NCBI RefSeq assembly: GCF_000731315.1
Contig: NZ_HG938353.1
Coordinates: 62,001 to 126,000, forward strand
From: Neorhizobium galegae bv. orientalis str. HAMBI 540
GTDB lineage: Bacteria; Pseudomonadota; Alphaproteobacteria; Rhizobiales; Rhizobiaceae
Length of the DNA: 64,000 bases
Direction of reading: 5' to 3'
Every line of letters starts with the position of its first letter. The stretch's first letter is position 1. The notes under the pieces were generated by a model. That model ran no database searches, was not told where the DNA came from, and was given only the letters and a program-made list of their open reading frames with translations. A program made the translations under genes and the position numbers. Shown piece after piece: positions 44,544 to 54,819 of this stretch.

Positions 44544-45578
44544 ATGAACATCCTTAAACTCTCTGCAGCTGCCTTGGTGGCCTCCGTTGCGTTTGCCGGC
44601 GCTGCCGCTGCACGCGACCAGGTCCAGGTTGCCGGTTCTTCCACTGTTCTTCCCTATGCGAAGATCGTCGCCGAATCTTTTGGTGAAGCCTTCCCGAAGT
44701 TCAAGACCCCGATCGTCGAGTCGGGCGGCACCGGCGCCGGCCTTAAGGAATTCTGCAAGGGCGTTGGCGAAGCCACGATCGACGTTGCAAACGCTTCGCG
44801 CCCGATCAACAAGTCTGAAGCCGAAGCCTGCAAGGCAGCTGGCGTCACCGACATCCAGGAAATCCGCATCGGTTACGACGGTATCGTTTTCGCGACCGCC
44901 AGCAGCAACGGCGACATGAAGTTGGAGCCGAAGGACCTCTACAAGGCTCTCGCTGCTCAGGTCGTTGTTGATGGCAAGCTTGTTGCCAACCCCTACAAGA
45001 ACTGGTCGGACATCAACCCGACGCTTCCGAAGGGCCCGATCGCTGCCTACATCCCGGGCGAAAAGCACGGCACCCGCGAAGTTTTCGAACTGAACGTTCT
45101 GGCCGCAGGCTGCAAGGATGCCGGCGCAACCGACGTCATCGCCAAGGAAATCGCTGACAAGGCTGCCCAGGCCAAGGCCTGCGTTGCTGTTCGCAAGGAC
45201 GGCGTTGCCGTGGACATCGACGGCGACTACACCGAGACGCTCGCTCGTATCGCTGCCAACAAGACCGGCGTCGGCGTATTCGGCCTCGCTTTCTACGAAA
45301 ACAACGCCGACAAGCTGAAGGTCGCCACCATGCGCGGCATCAAGCCGACCTCGGCCACCATCGCCGACGGCACCTACCCGGTTTCCCGTCCGCTGTTCTT
45401 CTACGTGAAGAAGGCTCACCTGGGCGTCGTTCCGGGCCTCAAGGAATACGTCGAGTTCTTCCTTTCCGACGACATGATCGGCCCTGACTCGCCGCTCATC
45501 GAGTACGGCCTGGTTGCTGCTCCTGACGCACAGCGCGAACAGGCCCGCAAGGACTTTGCCGCCGGCAAGGCCATGTAA
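44544..45578 (+). CDS. pstS: Phosphate ABC transporter, periplasmic binding protein
   Basis: A 344-residue PstS. A signal peptide covers residues 1-23 (SAAALVASVAFAGAAAA). The mature start DQVQVAGSSTVLPYAKIVAE contains the phosphate-binding GSST segment. Further sites are ESGGTGAGLKEFCKGVG, VANASRPINKSEAEAC and YIPGEKHGTREVFE. It captures phosphate for PstCAB. Expression is expected from the PHO boxes at 44412-44440. A strong terminator just after the gene probably makes pstS far more abundant than the downstream genes. Confidence 0.96.
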   Translation: MNILKLSAAALVASVAFAGAAAARDQVQVAGSSTVLPYAKIVAESFGEAFPKFKTPIVESGGTGAGLKEFCKGVGEATIDVANASRPINKSEAEACKAAGVTDIQEIRIGYDGIVFATASSNGDMKLEPKDLYKALAAQVVVDGKLVANPYKNWSDINPTLPKGPIAAYIPGEKHGTREVFELNVLAAGCKDAGATDVIAKEIADKAAQAKACVAVRKDGVAVDIDGDYTETLARIAANKTGVGVFGLAFYENNADKLKVATMRGIKPTSATIADGTYPVSRPLFFYVKKAHLGVVPGLKEYVEFFLSDDMIGPDSPLIEYGLVAAPDAQREQARKDFAAGKAM

Positions 45579-45587
45579 TCCAAAGAC

Positions 45588-45619
45588 CGGCGCCGCTTTT
45601 GGCGGCGCCGTTTTCTCTT
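45588..45619 (+). terminator. Terminator/attenuator between pstS and pstC
   Basis: CGGCGCCGC (45588-45596) pairs perfectly with GCGGCGCCG (45602-45610), followed by TTTTCTCTT. It lies in the 183-base gap between pstS and pstC. Partial readthrough would let the binding protein outnumber the permeases. Confidence 0.92.
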
Positions 45620-45761
45620 CCGATCGATGGCTTTTGCATCGGCGGAATCGTCGGTTTTGTGGCGATGGTGTTGCGCAGGGCGCGATGGCGAATGCGATCG
45701 GTTCCGATGAACGGAGCTGGGCGGTGATGGGTTGCCGCCGAAGGCGGTACGCCGGGGGATT

Positions 45762-47249
45762 ATGATGAACACATCACTAATATTATTGATTTTGGCAATA
45801 ATCGGCATAGCCGGTTACGTCACCGGTGCCCGATATTCAATGGCGCTGGTCGGAGGGATTTCCTCCAAACTTCATTCACGGCCTGGATATTACGGTTCTT
45901 TTGTCGCTGTCTGGGCGATCCTGCCGGCCGTCGTCATTCTCTTTGTCTGGCTGGTCGCCAGCCCGATCTATATCAGCTCCTCGGTCCGCGGTGCGTTTCC
46001 CGAGGAGGTGAAAACCCAATCGCAGGCCGAGCAGGGCCTGAGCTACGGCATGATCACCTCGATCGCCCGAGGCATGAATGCGCTGACCGGCGACGAGATT
46101 GCCCGCGTCGAGAATAATCCGGTCGAGCTGCGTGCTGCGCTTGGGGCCAAGGGCGTTCCGCTTGCGGGCGATCCCCAGCCCTTCATGGTCAAGGCCGCCG
46201 CTGTCCTGAACAGGATGACCTTCGTCAGCCGCATCCTCATGACGATGGTCGTGCTGGCGGTTTCCATCGGCGGGGCATTCTTCGCCTATCGTCAGATTGC
46301 GCCGCGGTTCCGCGCCCGCAACCGGGTGGAAAAGGTGGTTCTCGGCAGCCTCGTCGTCGCCTCCTCGATCGCCATTCTGACCACGGTCGGCATCGTCGCA
46401 TCGATGCTGACTGAAGCGGCCCACTTCTTCACCGCTATTCCCGCCTGGGAATTCTTCTTTGGCACGGTTTGGGATCCGCGTTTTGCGGCTGCCGGTTCTG
46501 GCGGCTCCGAAGGTCAGTTCGGTCTCATTCCGCTGCTGCTCGGCACGCTCTATATCGGTTTCGTCGCGATGCTCTTCGCGGTTCCGATCGGCCTCTTTTC
46601 GGCAATCTACATGTCGGAATACGCATCGCCGAAGGTCCGCTCGGTTGCCAAGCCCTTGCTCGAAGTGCTCGCCGGCATTCCGACCATCGTCTACGGCTTC
46701 TTCGCCCTGACCACGGTCGGACCGTTCCTCCGCGATATCTCTTCGCAGCTGAACGGCCTCGTTACCGGTGACTATGCCAACTTCATTCAGGCACAGAGCG
46801 TTCTGACGGCCGGCTTCGTCATGGGTATCATGCTGATCCCCTACGTCTCCTCGCTGTCTGACGATATCATCACGGCGGTGCCGCGTGCCCTGCGTGACGG
46901 CTCGCTCGGCCTCGGCGCCACCCGTTCGGAAACCATCAAGAAGGTCGTCTTGCCGGCCGCTCTGCCGGGCATCGTCGGTGCACTCCTGATGACCGCATCG
47001 CGCGCTGTCGGCGAGACCATGATCGTCGTGCTTGCGGCCGGTGTTGCCGCCCGCCTGCAGATCAACCCCTTCGAGCCGATGACGACCGTGACCGTCAAGA
47101 TCGTCAACCAGCTGACGGGTGACCTTGAGTTCACCTCGCCGCAGACCCTGGTTGCCTTCGCGCTGGGCATCACGCTTTTCGCCATCACGCTTTGCCTCAA
47201 CATCTACGCGCTTTATATCGTGCGCAAATACCGGGAGCAGTACGAATGA
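45762..47249 (+). CDS. pstC: Phosphate ABC transporter permease PstC
   Basis: A 495-residue inner-membrane permease. The N-terminal ~225 residues, with two extra membrane segments and a soluble region (RGAFPEEVKTQSQAEQGLSY), extend the ~300-residue core, a long form common in alphaproteobacteria. The ABC permease core carries LFSAIYMSEYASPKVRSVAK and the EAA-type loop LRDGSLGLGATRSETIKKVV. The start is ATG 45762 or 45765; the longer frame upstream has no support. The stop overlaps pstA (ATGA). Confidence 0.94.
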   Translation: MMNTSLILLILAIIGIAGYVTGARYSMALVGGISSKLHSRPGYYGSFVAVWAILPAVVILFVWLVASPIYISSSVRGAFPEEVKTQSQAEQGLSYGMITSIARGMNALTGDEIARVENNPVELRAALGAKGVPLAGDPQPFMVKAAAVLNRMTFVSRILMTMVVLAVSIGGAFFAYRQIAPRFRARNRVEKVVLGSLVVASSIAILTTVGIVASMLTEAAHFFTAIPAWEFFFGTVWDPRFAAAGSGGSEGQFGLIPLLLGTLYIGFVAMLFAVPIGLFSAIYMSEYASPKVRSVAKPLLEVLAGIPTIVYGFFALTTVGPFLRDISSQLNGLVTGDYANFIQAQSVLTAGFVMGIMLIPYVSSLSDDIITAVPRALRDGSLGLGATRSETIKKVVLPAALPGIVGALLMTASRAVGETMIVVLAAGVAARLQINPFEPMTTVTVKIVNQLTGDLEFTSPQTLVAFALGITLFAITLCLNIYALYIVRKYREQYE

Positions 47250-48565
47250 CCGATGTGGTTTCTCCCGCCGCCGGCATCTCCAAGGCCAAGTCCGTCCGTC
47301 GCGATATCGGCATCAAGCGCCGTTATGCCGCCGAGCGTCGCTTCCGTGCCTATGGCATCGCCGCGCTTTCCTTCGGCATCATCTTCCTGATGCTTCTCCT
47401 GTGGTCGGTGGTCTCCAAGGGGTACACAGCCTTCCAGCAGACCATGATCACGATGCCGGTCGAGTTCTCGCAGCAGATCATCGACCCGCAGAACGAACGT
47501 GCCACCAATCCTCAGAAGCTGATGACGGCCAACTATCCGGTCGTCGCCCGCAACGCTCTCGCCAAGCTGCTCAACGTCAGCGTCGACGACCGTGTCGCCG
47601 CCCGCGCAGTCGGCCAGATGCTGTCGGATGGTGTCCGCGTTCAGCTGCGTGACCTGGTCATCGCCAATCCGGCGATCATCGGCACGACGCAGACGGTAAG
47701 ACTGCTTGCTTCCGGCGATATCGACTCGGCCTACAAGGGCCAGATCGACCTCGATGTCAGCCAGGAGAACCGCAAGATCAACGACCAGCAGCTCGGCTGG
47801 ATGACAAAGCTCTCCGACAGCGGAGCCCTTGCCAAGCACTTCAACGGCGGCATTTTCGTCAACGGCGCATCGAGCCGTCCGGAAGCAGCCGGTGTCGGCG
47901 TCGCACTCATCGGCTCGTTCTACATGATGCTGATCGTGCTTGTCCTGGCGCTGCCGATCGGCGTCGCCGCTTCGATCTATCTCGAGGAATTTGCCCCGAA
48001 GAACAAGTTCACCGATCTGATCGAGGTGAACATCAACAATCTAGCGGCCGTTCCCTCTATCGTCTACGGTCTGCTCGGTCTGGCGGTGTTCGTCAACTTC
48101 ATGGGCCTGCCGCGCTCGGCCTCCTTCGTCGGCGGTCTGGTGCTCACCCTCATGACGCTGCCGACGATCATCATCGCGACCCGCGCCGCCTTGAAGGCCG
48201 TGCCGCCATCGATCCGCGCCGCCGCCCTCGGGCTCGGCGCCTCGAAGATGCAGACGATCTTCCACCATGTCCTGCCGCTTGCCATGCCGGGCATCCTGAC
48301 CGGCACCATCATCGGCCTGGCCCACGCACTCGGCGAAACCGCACCGCTGCTCCTGATCGGCATGGTGGCTTTCGTTGCCAACTATCCGACCACGCCGCTC
48401 GACCCGTCGACGGCGCTGCCGGTCCAGATTTACATGTGGGCGAACGAAGCTGAGCGCGCGTTCGTCGAGCGTACCTCGGGAGCAATCATCATCCTGCTCC
48501 TGTTCCTCATCCTAATGAATGTTGGCGCAATTCTCTTGCGGCGTCGCTTCGAGCGGCGCTGGTAG
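47246..48565 (+). CDS. pstA: Phosphate ABC transporter permease PstA
   Basis: A 439-residue partner permease. It has an extended N-terminal half with one membrane segment ([20 protein letters not shown]) and a periplasmic domain. The core of about 270 residues follows, with [20 protein letters not shown] and the EAA-type loop [20 protein letters not shown]. Start at 47246 is fixed by ATGA overlap with the pstC stop. It pairs with PstC in the membrane and contacts PstB through the EAA loop. Confidence 0.94.
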   Translation: MTDVVSPAAGISKAKSVRRDIGIKRRYAAERRFRAYGIAALSFGIIFLMLLLWSVVSKGYTAFQQTMITMPVEFSQQIIDPQNERATNPQKLMTANYPVVARNALAKLLNVSVDDRVAARAVGQMLSDGVRVQLRDLVIANPAIIGTTQTVRLLASGDIDSAYKGQIDLDVSQENRKINDQQLGWMTKLSDSGALAKHFNGGIFVNGASSRPEAAGVGVALIGSFYMMLIVLVLALPIGVAASIYLEEFAPKNKFTDLIEVNINNLAAVPSIVYGLLGLAVFVNFMGLPRSASFVGGLVLTLMTLPTIIIATRAALKAVPPSIRAAALGLGASKMQTIFHHVLPLAMPGILTGTIIGLAHALGETAPLLLIGMVAFVANYPTTPLDPSTALPVQIYMWANEAERAFVERTSGAIIILLLFLILMNVGAILLRRRFERRW

Positions 48566-48578
48566 AAGGAGTATGACA

Positions 48579-49394
<816 letters not shown>

Positions 49395-49439
49395 CCCAGC
49401 CGACTGTGCCGCCTGAAAATCAATTTTGAGGACTAGAAG

Positions 49440-50153
49440 ATGGCATCGACCCATATCCTGTCGGCTTATGACGACGAACTGAAATACTTGAGCCGCCGCA
49501 TTTCTGAAATGGGCGGACTCGCCGAGCAGATGTGCTCGGACGCCGTGCGCGCGCTGGTCAATTCCGACGCCGCACTCGCCCAGAAGGTCATTTCCGACGA
49601 CGTGATCCTCGATCACGCCGAGCGTGAGATCGGTGACAAGGCGATCATCACGATTGCCAGACGCCAGCCGGTTGCAGCCGACCTTCGCGAGATCGTCGGT
49701 TCGTTGCGCATCGCCTCCGATCTGGAGCGCGTCGGCGACCTTGGCAAGAACACCGCCAAGCGCGTCATCGCGGTTCAGGGCACCGGCGTGCCGCGCAAGC
49801 TCGCCCGCGGCCTGGAGCATCTCTCCGACCTCGCCCTCGTGCAGCTCAAGGACGTCCTCGACGTTTACTCGACGCGTTCGGCGGAAAAGGCCGAGGCGAT
49901 CCGCAGCCGCGACGAGGAAATCGACGCGATGTACACCTCGCTGTTCCGCGAGCTCCTCACCTACATGATGGAGGATCCGCGCAACATCACCACCTGCACG
50001 CATCTGCTGTTCTGCGCCAAGAACATCGAGCGCATCGGCGACCACGCCACCAACATCGCCGAGACCATCTACTACATGACGACCGGTGCCCAGCCGGAAG
50101 GCGATCGTCCGAAGGACGACTCGTCGAACACGCTCGGCGCGATCACCGAATAG
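49440..50153 (+). CDS. phoU: Phosphate signalling regulator PhoU
   Basis: A 237-residue helical protein with two PhoU repeats. The metal-binding motifs E/DxxxD are visible, for example in RIASDLERVGDLGKNTAKRV and KNIERIGDHATNIAETIYY. PhoU connects the transport state of PstSCAB to the PhoR kinase, holding PhoB inactive when phosphate is ample. It starts 45 bases after pstB. Confidence 0.95.
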   Translation: MASTHILSAYDDELKYLSRRISEMGGLAEQMCSDAVRALVNSDAALAQKVISDDVILDHAEREIGDKAIITIARRQPVAADLREIVGSLRIASDLERVGDLGKNTAKRVIAVQGTGVPRKLARGLEHLSDLALVQLKDVLDVYSTRSAEKAEAIRSRDEEIDAMYTSLFRELLTYMMEDPRNITTCTHLLFCAKNIERIGDHATNIAETIYYMTTGAQPEGDRPKDDSSNTLGAITE

Positions 50154-50174
50154 AACTGACGGAGCAGACCAAGA

Positions 50175-50858
50175 ATGCTGCCGAAAATTGCTGTCGTAGA
50201 AGACGAAGAAGCGCTGAGCGTGCTTCTTCGCTACAATCTGGAAGCCGAGGGTTATGAGGTCGATACCGTTTTGCGGGGCGACGAAGCCGAAATTCGGCTT
50301 CAGGAGCGGGTACCCGACCTCCTGATCCTGGACTGGATGCTGCCCGGCGTTTCCGGCATCGAACTCTGCCGCCGGCTGCGCATGCGCCCGGAAACCGAGC
50401 GCCTGCCGATCATCATGCTGACGGCCCGCGGCGAGGAGAGCGAACGTGTTCGCGGCCTCGCCACCGGCGCCGACGACTATGTGGTGAAGCCTTTCTCGAC
50501 GCCGGAGCTGATGGCCCGCGTCAAGGCGATGCTTCGCCGCGCCCGTCCCGAAGTGCTCTCCAGCGTGCTCCGCTGCGGCGATATCGAACTCGACAGGGAA
50601 ACTCATCGCGTTCACCGCAAGAGCCGCGAAGTGCGCCTTGGCCCGACCGAGTTCCGCCTGCTGGAATTCCTGATGGCCTCGCCCGGCCGCGTGTTCTCGC
50701 GGTCGCAGCTTCTGGACGGCGTCTGGGGTCACGACATCTATGTCGACGAGCGCACCGTCGACGTGCATGTCGGGCGTCTCAGGAAGGCGCTCAACTTCTC
50801 CAATATGCAGGATGTCATCCGCACCGTCCGCGGCGCGGGTTATTCAATGGAATCCTGA
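50175..50858 (+). CDS. phoB: Phosphate regulon response regulator PhoB
   Basis: A 227-residue OmpR/PhoB-type response regulator. The receiver domain has acidic residues VVEDEEALSVLL, phosphorylated Asp in LLILDWMLPG (near residue 53), a conserved Thr in IIMLTARGEE and Lys in DDYVVKPFSTPEL. The winged-helix DNA-binding domain ends with VDVHVGRLRKALNF and the RGAGYSM wing. It should bind the PHO boxes before pstS. It is 21 bases after phoU. Confidence 0.96.
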   Translation: MLPKIAVVEDEEALSVLLRYNLEAEGYEVDTVLRGDEAEIRLQERVPDLLILDWMLPGVSGIELCRRLRMRPETERLPIIMLTARGEESERVRGLATGADDYVVKPFSTPELMARVKAMLRRARPEVLSSVLRCGDIELDRETHRVHRKSREVRLGPTEFRLLEFLMASPGRVFSRSQLLDGVWGHDIYVDERTVDVHVGRLRKALNFSNMQDVIRTVRGAGYSMES

Positions 50859-50879
50859 GAGGCGGCTTTAAGCCGCCTC
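50859..50879. terminator. Hairpin between convergent phoB and PACE genes
   Basis: GAGGCGGC (50859-50866) and GCCGCCTC (50872-50879) pair perfectly around TTTAA. The hairpin overlaps the stop of the PACE gene. No T run follows on either strand, so termination efficiency is uncertain. Confidence 0.5.
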
Positions 50880-51305
50880 GGTCTGCCGCTGCCATTCCGG
50901 CAACGGAAAGATCCGGTCGTAGGCCCAGTTGAACACGAAGGCATAGACCACGTAGAAGACTGCGAACGACACGTCCATCGTCAGCGCATGGACGAGGCTT
51001 ATACCGAGATACCAGGCGATCAGCGGCAGAAGCGCGATCAGCAGTCCAAGTTCGAACAGCACCGCATGCGCCACGCGTATGGCGGTGTTTTTCTGCGTGC
51101 CGCCGGTAAAGCGCTGCATCAGGTGGTCGAAGCCGAGATTGTAGAGATAGTTCCAGCCGGTGGCGATCGTCGCGCTGCCGATGCCGACCACGCCGATATC
51201 GGCGGCCGGCATGCCGAAGGCGAAGGAGCCGAGCGGTGTGATGAGAGCAAGCCCGATCAGTTCGAAGCTGATGGCATGGCGGATACGGTCGCGTGTCGTG
51301 CGCAT
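50868..51305 (-). CDS. PACE-family efflux transporter
   Basis: A 145-residue inner-membrane protein of the proteobacterial antimicrobial compound efflux (PACE) family, made of two bacterial-transmembrane-pair repeats. Four hydrophobic segments are visible, including ELIGLALITPLGSFAFGMPA and SFAVFYVVYAFVFNWAYDRI. The repeat signatures GSATIATGWNYLYNLGFD and MDVSFAVFYVVYAFVFNWAYD are typical. AGGAGG precedes the ATG at 51305. Known members export chlorhexidine, acriflavine or polyamines; this one's substrate is unknown. Confidence 0.88.
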   Translation of the reverse strand: MRTTRDRIRHAISFELIGLALITPLGSFAFGMPAADIGVVGIGSATIATGWNYLYNLGFDHLMQRFTGGTQKNTAIRVAHAVLFELGLLIALLPLIAWYLGISLVHALTMDVSFAVFYVVYAFVFNWAYDRIFPLPEWQRQTEAA

Positions 51306-51493
51306 GATGACCTCCTGGGGTGCTTTCCGGGCCGTCCCGGAGTTTCTGCCCGAATGGGGGAGGTCGTCCTCGCTGCCTTTTAGATAGGCGTAATGCCGAT
51401 CCGGAGCAAGACTTGGCCGGCATATCTGCCATGCACAACAAAAAAGCGGGCCTTGAGCCCGCCTTCGATTTCGCCCTCGTGTCGCGCCGCCGC

Positions 51494-52030
51494 TCAGACC
51501 CGAGCGGCAACCTTGCGGCGCTCGTTGACCGGCTGGTAGGCGAGCTTTGCGTGATAACCGCAATAGGGCGATGCATCCGGGGATTCACAGCCGCAGAAGT
51601 GGAAGTCTTCCTTGAGCGGGTCGCCGACCGGCCACTTGCAGGTGCGCTCGGTGAGTTCCGTCAATGCAAGGCGACGGGAGATCGGCACCACCACGTTGGA
51701 AGCAGGACGATATTCCATCTCCTGGTAGGGTTCGATCTCGATCTCTTCCTTGACCATCGTCGCGCCGACGGCGCGGGTAACGGTCCGGGTCGTGACGCGC
51801 GACGCATAGTTCGGAGCCCGCGGCGCCGATGTCGTCCGCTTGGCAGCCGATGCGCGGCCGGTCGCAACCGTACCGCCGGCTTTCGCGCGGCCCGGCAGGC
51901 AGAGGCGATGCACCTTGCCGATCACGGCATTGCGGCTTACGCCTCCCAGTTGTGCAGCGATCTGGCTGGCACTCAGGCCCTCCGACCACAATCTTTTGAG
52001 CTTCTCGACACGCTCGTCTGTCCAGTTCAT
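51494..52030 (-). CDS. gcrA: Cell cycle regulator GcrA
   Basis: A 178-residue GcrA, the alphaproteobacterial transcription cofactor that binds sigma70-RNA polymerase and CcrM-methylated GANTC sites. The N-terminal DNA-binding helix-turn-helix is diagnostic (MNWTDERVEKLKRLWSEGLS, then ASQIAAQLGGVSRNAVIGKV). The middle is a variable linker. The C-terminal sigma-interacting domain has the Cys-containing TCKWPVGDPLKEDFHFCGCE and SPYCGYHAKLAYQP. Its upstream region has an unusual density of GANTC sites. Confidence 0.96.
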   Translation of the reverse strand: MNWTDERVEKLKRLWSEGLSASQIAAQLGGVSRNAVIGKVHRLCLPGRAKAGGTVATGRASAAKRTTSAPRAPNYASRVTTRTVTRAVGATMVKEEIEIEPYQEMEYRPASNVVVPISRRLALTELTERTCKWPVGDPLKEDFHFCGCESPDASPYCGYHAKLAYQPVNERRKVAARV

Positions 52031-52065
52031 GCCCGTTCTCCGCCTTTGAACGCCGCTGGCATGCA

Positions 52066-52257
52066 GAATCCGTCCACCTTTACTGCGAAAATCATTTCAC
52101 AGCACCCACTATATCTATGCTTGAGGTGACTAGTTCCGCCGCATGCAGTCTAGTAATTGATCTTTAACCTAGTGTGAGGCTGACTCCGTGGCAAGAGTCG
52201 GAGGAATCTGCGGGATTCGATTTCGTGGTTTTCCCCAACTTGCTGTGATGGAGAGTC
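52066..52257. promoter_or_regulatory. Cluster of GANTC methylation sites upstream of gcrA
   Basis: Six GANTC sites (CcrM targets) fall in 192 bases: 52066, 52182, 52195, 52204, 52214 and 52253. Four of them lie within 37 bases (52182-52218). About one per 256 bases is expected by chance in unbiased sequence. GcrA and CcrM act through this motif, so the cluster may link gcrA, or the plus-strand transcript, to the methylation state. Confidence 0.65.
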
Positions 52258-52323
52258 TTTTTTGTCACAGAAGCCAGCACCTGTCGGTTTCCGGTCGTAA
52301 CACGCCTAAAACACCGAGCTTTG

Positions 52324-52352
52324 TTGACATTGACGGCCTAAACCACGATAGT
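52324..52352 (+). promoter_or_regulatory. Consensus-like promoter upstream of argD
   Basis: A perfect -35 TTGACA (52324-52329) and a -10-like GATAGT (52347-52352) are spaced by 17 bases. Transcription would start near 52359, right at the first of two hairpins, about 80 bases before argD. It is the best promoter match I saw in the window. Confidence 0.65.
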
Positions 52353-52358
52353 GCCTCC

Positions 52359-52381
52359 GCCGCCCAGTGGGCGGCATTTTT
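52359..52381 (+). terminator. First of two tandem hairpins before argD
   Basis: GCCGCCC (52359-52365) pairs with GGGCGGC (52369-52375) around a three-base loop, followed by ATTTTT. It has intrinsic-terminator form on the plus strand. No annotated plus-strand gene precedes it, so it may end a small RNA or act as the stable 5' hairpin of the argD transcript. Confidence 0.75.
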
Positions 52382-52390
52382 GGTTTTTCT

Positions 52391-52413
52391 GGCCGGTTTT
52401 GTCGGCCTTTTTT
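52391..52413 (+). terminator. Second of two tandem hairpins before argD
   Basis: GGCCG (52391-52395) pairs with CGGCC (52403-52407), followed by six T residues (52408-52413). It lies between the promoter at 52324 and argD (52439), so it could attenuate the arginine genes. Confidence 0.75.
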
Positions 52414-52438
52414 GACTGCCTAGAGGAGTGATGTCGCC

Positions 52439-53635
52439 ATGGCTGAAGCCGCGCTTTTCGACACGTTTGCCCGGGCTCCGCTGCGTTTTGAACGCGGCGA
52501 GGGCGTATGGCTTGTGACGGAAAGTGGAGAGCGATATCTCGACTTCGGCGCGGGCATCGCCGTCAACTCACTCGGTTACGGCCATCCGCACCTCGTCGGC
52601 GCACTGAAGGCACAGGCCGATAAGGTCTGGCACACATCCAACCTCTTCGAGCAGCCCGGCCAGGAGACGCTGTCGCGCCGCCTCGCCGACAACTCTTTCG
52701 CGGATAAGGTGTTCTTCACCAATTCCGGTGCGGAGGCGCTCGAATGCGCCATCAAGACCGCGCGCCGCTACCAGTTCGTGAAGGGCCATCCGGAACGCTT
52801 CCACATCGTCACCTTCGAGGGCGCCTTCCATGGCCGGACGTTGGCGACCATCGCTGCCGGCGGCCAGGCGAAATATCTCGAAGGTTTCGGCCCCAAGGTT
52901 GAAGGCTTCGATCAGGTGCCGTTCGGCGATATGGATGCTCTGAAGGCTGCGATCACCGATGCGACCGCAGCGATCCTCATCGAGCCGATCCAGGGCGAGG
53001 GCGGCATCCGGCCGGTTCCAAAGGAATTCCTGGCTGCGTTGCGGCAGATCTGCGACGACAACGGCCTGCTGTTGATCTTCGACGAGGTCCAGACCGGCGT
53101 CGGCCGCACCGGCAAACTGTTCGCCTATGAATGGACGGGCGTTTCGCCCGACATCATGGCGCTCGCCAAGGGCATCGGCGGCGGGTTCCCGCTCGGGGCC
53201 TGCCTTGCCACGGCGGAAGCCGCGTCCGGTATGACAGCCGGCACCCACGGCACCACCTACGGCGGCAACCCGCTGGCCATGGCGGTCGGCAATGCCGTGC
53301 TCGACGTGATCCTGGGGGACGGCTTCCTGGAAAATGTCCGCGACGTCACGTTGGTCTTGCGGCAGGGGCTAGCCAGCCTCAAGGATCGCTTCCCCAACGT
53401 CATCGAGGACATCCGCGGCGAAGGCCTGCTGCTCGGCGTGAAGGCAAAGGTGCCGGCGGGCGACCTGGTTGCCGCCATGCGCGGCGAACATATGCTGGCC
53501 GTTCCGGCCGGTGACAACGTGGTGCGTCTCCTGCCACCGCTCACAGTCACAGCGGAGGAAGCCCGCGAGGGTCTTTCCCGCATCGAGAAAGCGGCGGAAA
53601 AGCTCTCCGCCTCGGAAATGAAGAAATCGGCCTGA
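52439..53635 (+). CDS. argD: Acetylornithine aminotransferase
   Basis: A 398-residue class III PLP aminotransferase that converts N-acetylglutamate semialdehyde to N-acetylornithine. It has [20 protein letters not shown] (PLP phosphate contact), the Asp motif [20 protein letters not shown] and PLP lysine in [37 protein letters not shown] is also typical. AGAGGAG lies upstream of the ATG. argF follows after 54 bases, forming an argD-argF pair, with hslO further down. Confidence 0.95.
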   Translation: MAEAALFDTFARAPLRFERGEGVWLVTESGERYLDFGAGIAVNSLGYGHPHLVGALKAQADKVWHTSNLFEQPGQETLSRRLADNSFADKVFFTNSGAEALECAIKTARRYQFVKGHPERFHIVTFEGAFHGRTLATIAAGGQAKYLEGFGPKVEGFDQVPFGDMDALKAAITDATAAILIEPIQGEGGIRPVPKEFLAALRQICDDNGLLLIFDEVQTGVGRTGKLFAYEWTGVSPDIMALAKGIGGGFPLGACLATAEAASGMTAGTHGTTYGGNPLAMAVGNAVLDVILGDGFLENVRDVTLVLRQGLASLKDRFPNVIEDIRGEGLLLGVKAKVPAGDLVAAMRGEHMLAVPAGDNVVRLLPPLTVTAEEAREGLSRIEKAAEKLSASEMKKSA

Positions 53636-53689
53636 GCGGGCAAAAAGGGGGATGCCGTTGTAGGTTTCCCACTTCACAGGGAACATCAC

Positions 53690-54607
53690 ATGGCATCTCC
53701 CAAGCATTTCCTCGATCTTTCCGCCGTTTCCCCGGCTGATCTGCGCAGCATTCTCGACGACGCGAAGACCCGCAAGCAGGCCACCAAGGCCGGCACGGCG
53801 GAAAAGCCGCTCGCCGGCAAGATGCTGGCGATGATCTTTGAAAAACCTTCCACCCGCACCCGCGTATCCTTCGATGTCGGCATGCGCCAGCTCGGCGGCG
53901 AAACGCTGTTCCTGTCGGGCACTGAAATGCAGCTCGGCCGCGCCGAGACGATCGGCGACACCGCCAAGGTTCTGTCGCGTTACGTCGACGCCATCATGAT
54001 CCGCACCACGGACCACGCCCGTATGCTGGAGCTTGCCGAACACGCGACCGTACCGGTCATAAATGCCCTGACCGACGACACGCATCCCTGCCAGATCATG
54101 GCCGATATCATGACCTTCGAGGAGCATCGCGGGCCGATCGCCGGCAAGACGGTCGCCTGGACCGGCGACGGCAACAATGTGCTGCATTCCTTCGTGGAAG
54201 GTGCTGCCCGTTTCGGCTATCGGATGAACATGGCGGTGCCGATGGGGTCGGAACCCGCCGACAAGTTCCTCAACTGGGCGCGCAACAACGGTGGCAACAT
54301 CATGCTTTGTCATGACGCCGAAAAGGCGGTTGCCGGCGCCGATTGCGTCGTCACCGACACCTGGGTTTCGATGAACCAGGAGCACAAGGCGCGCGGCCAC
54401 AACGTCTTCCAGCCCTTCCAGGTCAATGCCGACCTGATGAAGCGGGCCGACAAAGAGGCGCTGTTCATGCACTGCCTGCCGGCCCATCGCGGCGAGGAAG
54501 TCACCGACGAGGTCATCGATGGCCCGCAGTCGGTGGTCTTCGACGAGGCTGAGAACCGCCTGCACGCGCAGAAATCCATTCTCGCCTGGTGCTTCGGCGC
54601 GGTCTGA
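53690..54607 (+). CDS. argF: Ornithine carbamoyltransferase
   Basis: A 305-residue enzyme making citrulline from ornithine and carbamoyl phosphate. The carbamoyl-phosphate motif is [15 protein letters not shown]. The ornithine-side motifs are DTWVSMNQE and [26 protein letters not shown] is the other phosphate-contact signature. The length matches the anabolic enzyme. It is the second gene of argD-argF. Confidence 0.96.
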   Translation: MASPKHFLDLSAVSPADLRSILDDAKTRKQATKAGTAEKPLAGKMLAMIFEKPSTRTRVSFDVGMRQLGGETLFLSGTEMQLGRAETIGDTAKVLSRYVDAIMIRTTDHARMLELAEHATVPVINALTDDTHPCQIMADIMTFEEHRGPIAGKTVAWTGDGNNVLHSFVEGAARFGYRMNMAVPMGSEPADKFLNWARNNGGNIMLCHDAEKAVAGADCVVTDTWVSMNQEHKARGHNVFQPFQVNADLMKRADKEALFMHCLPAHRGEEVTDEVIDGPQSVVFDEAENRLHAQKSILAWCFGAV

Positions 54608-54819
54608 ACGCAAGTCCCGGACGAGGCGGATGCGGAAAGCGGCGGCGATAGAACCTTGATTTCCGCCCCGCTATCCCCCATCTGTCGGCTTTCAACAATA
54701 CGCCGTCTTCTGGACTGGCGTTTCAACACACATCGTCGACGTCTTTTCCTCCGGCCGGCGGTTCCGCTCGGGCTGGCGCTTGTGTAAAGGTTTTTGGGTC
54801 GGCGCGAAGGAGTGAAGTC

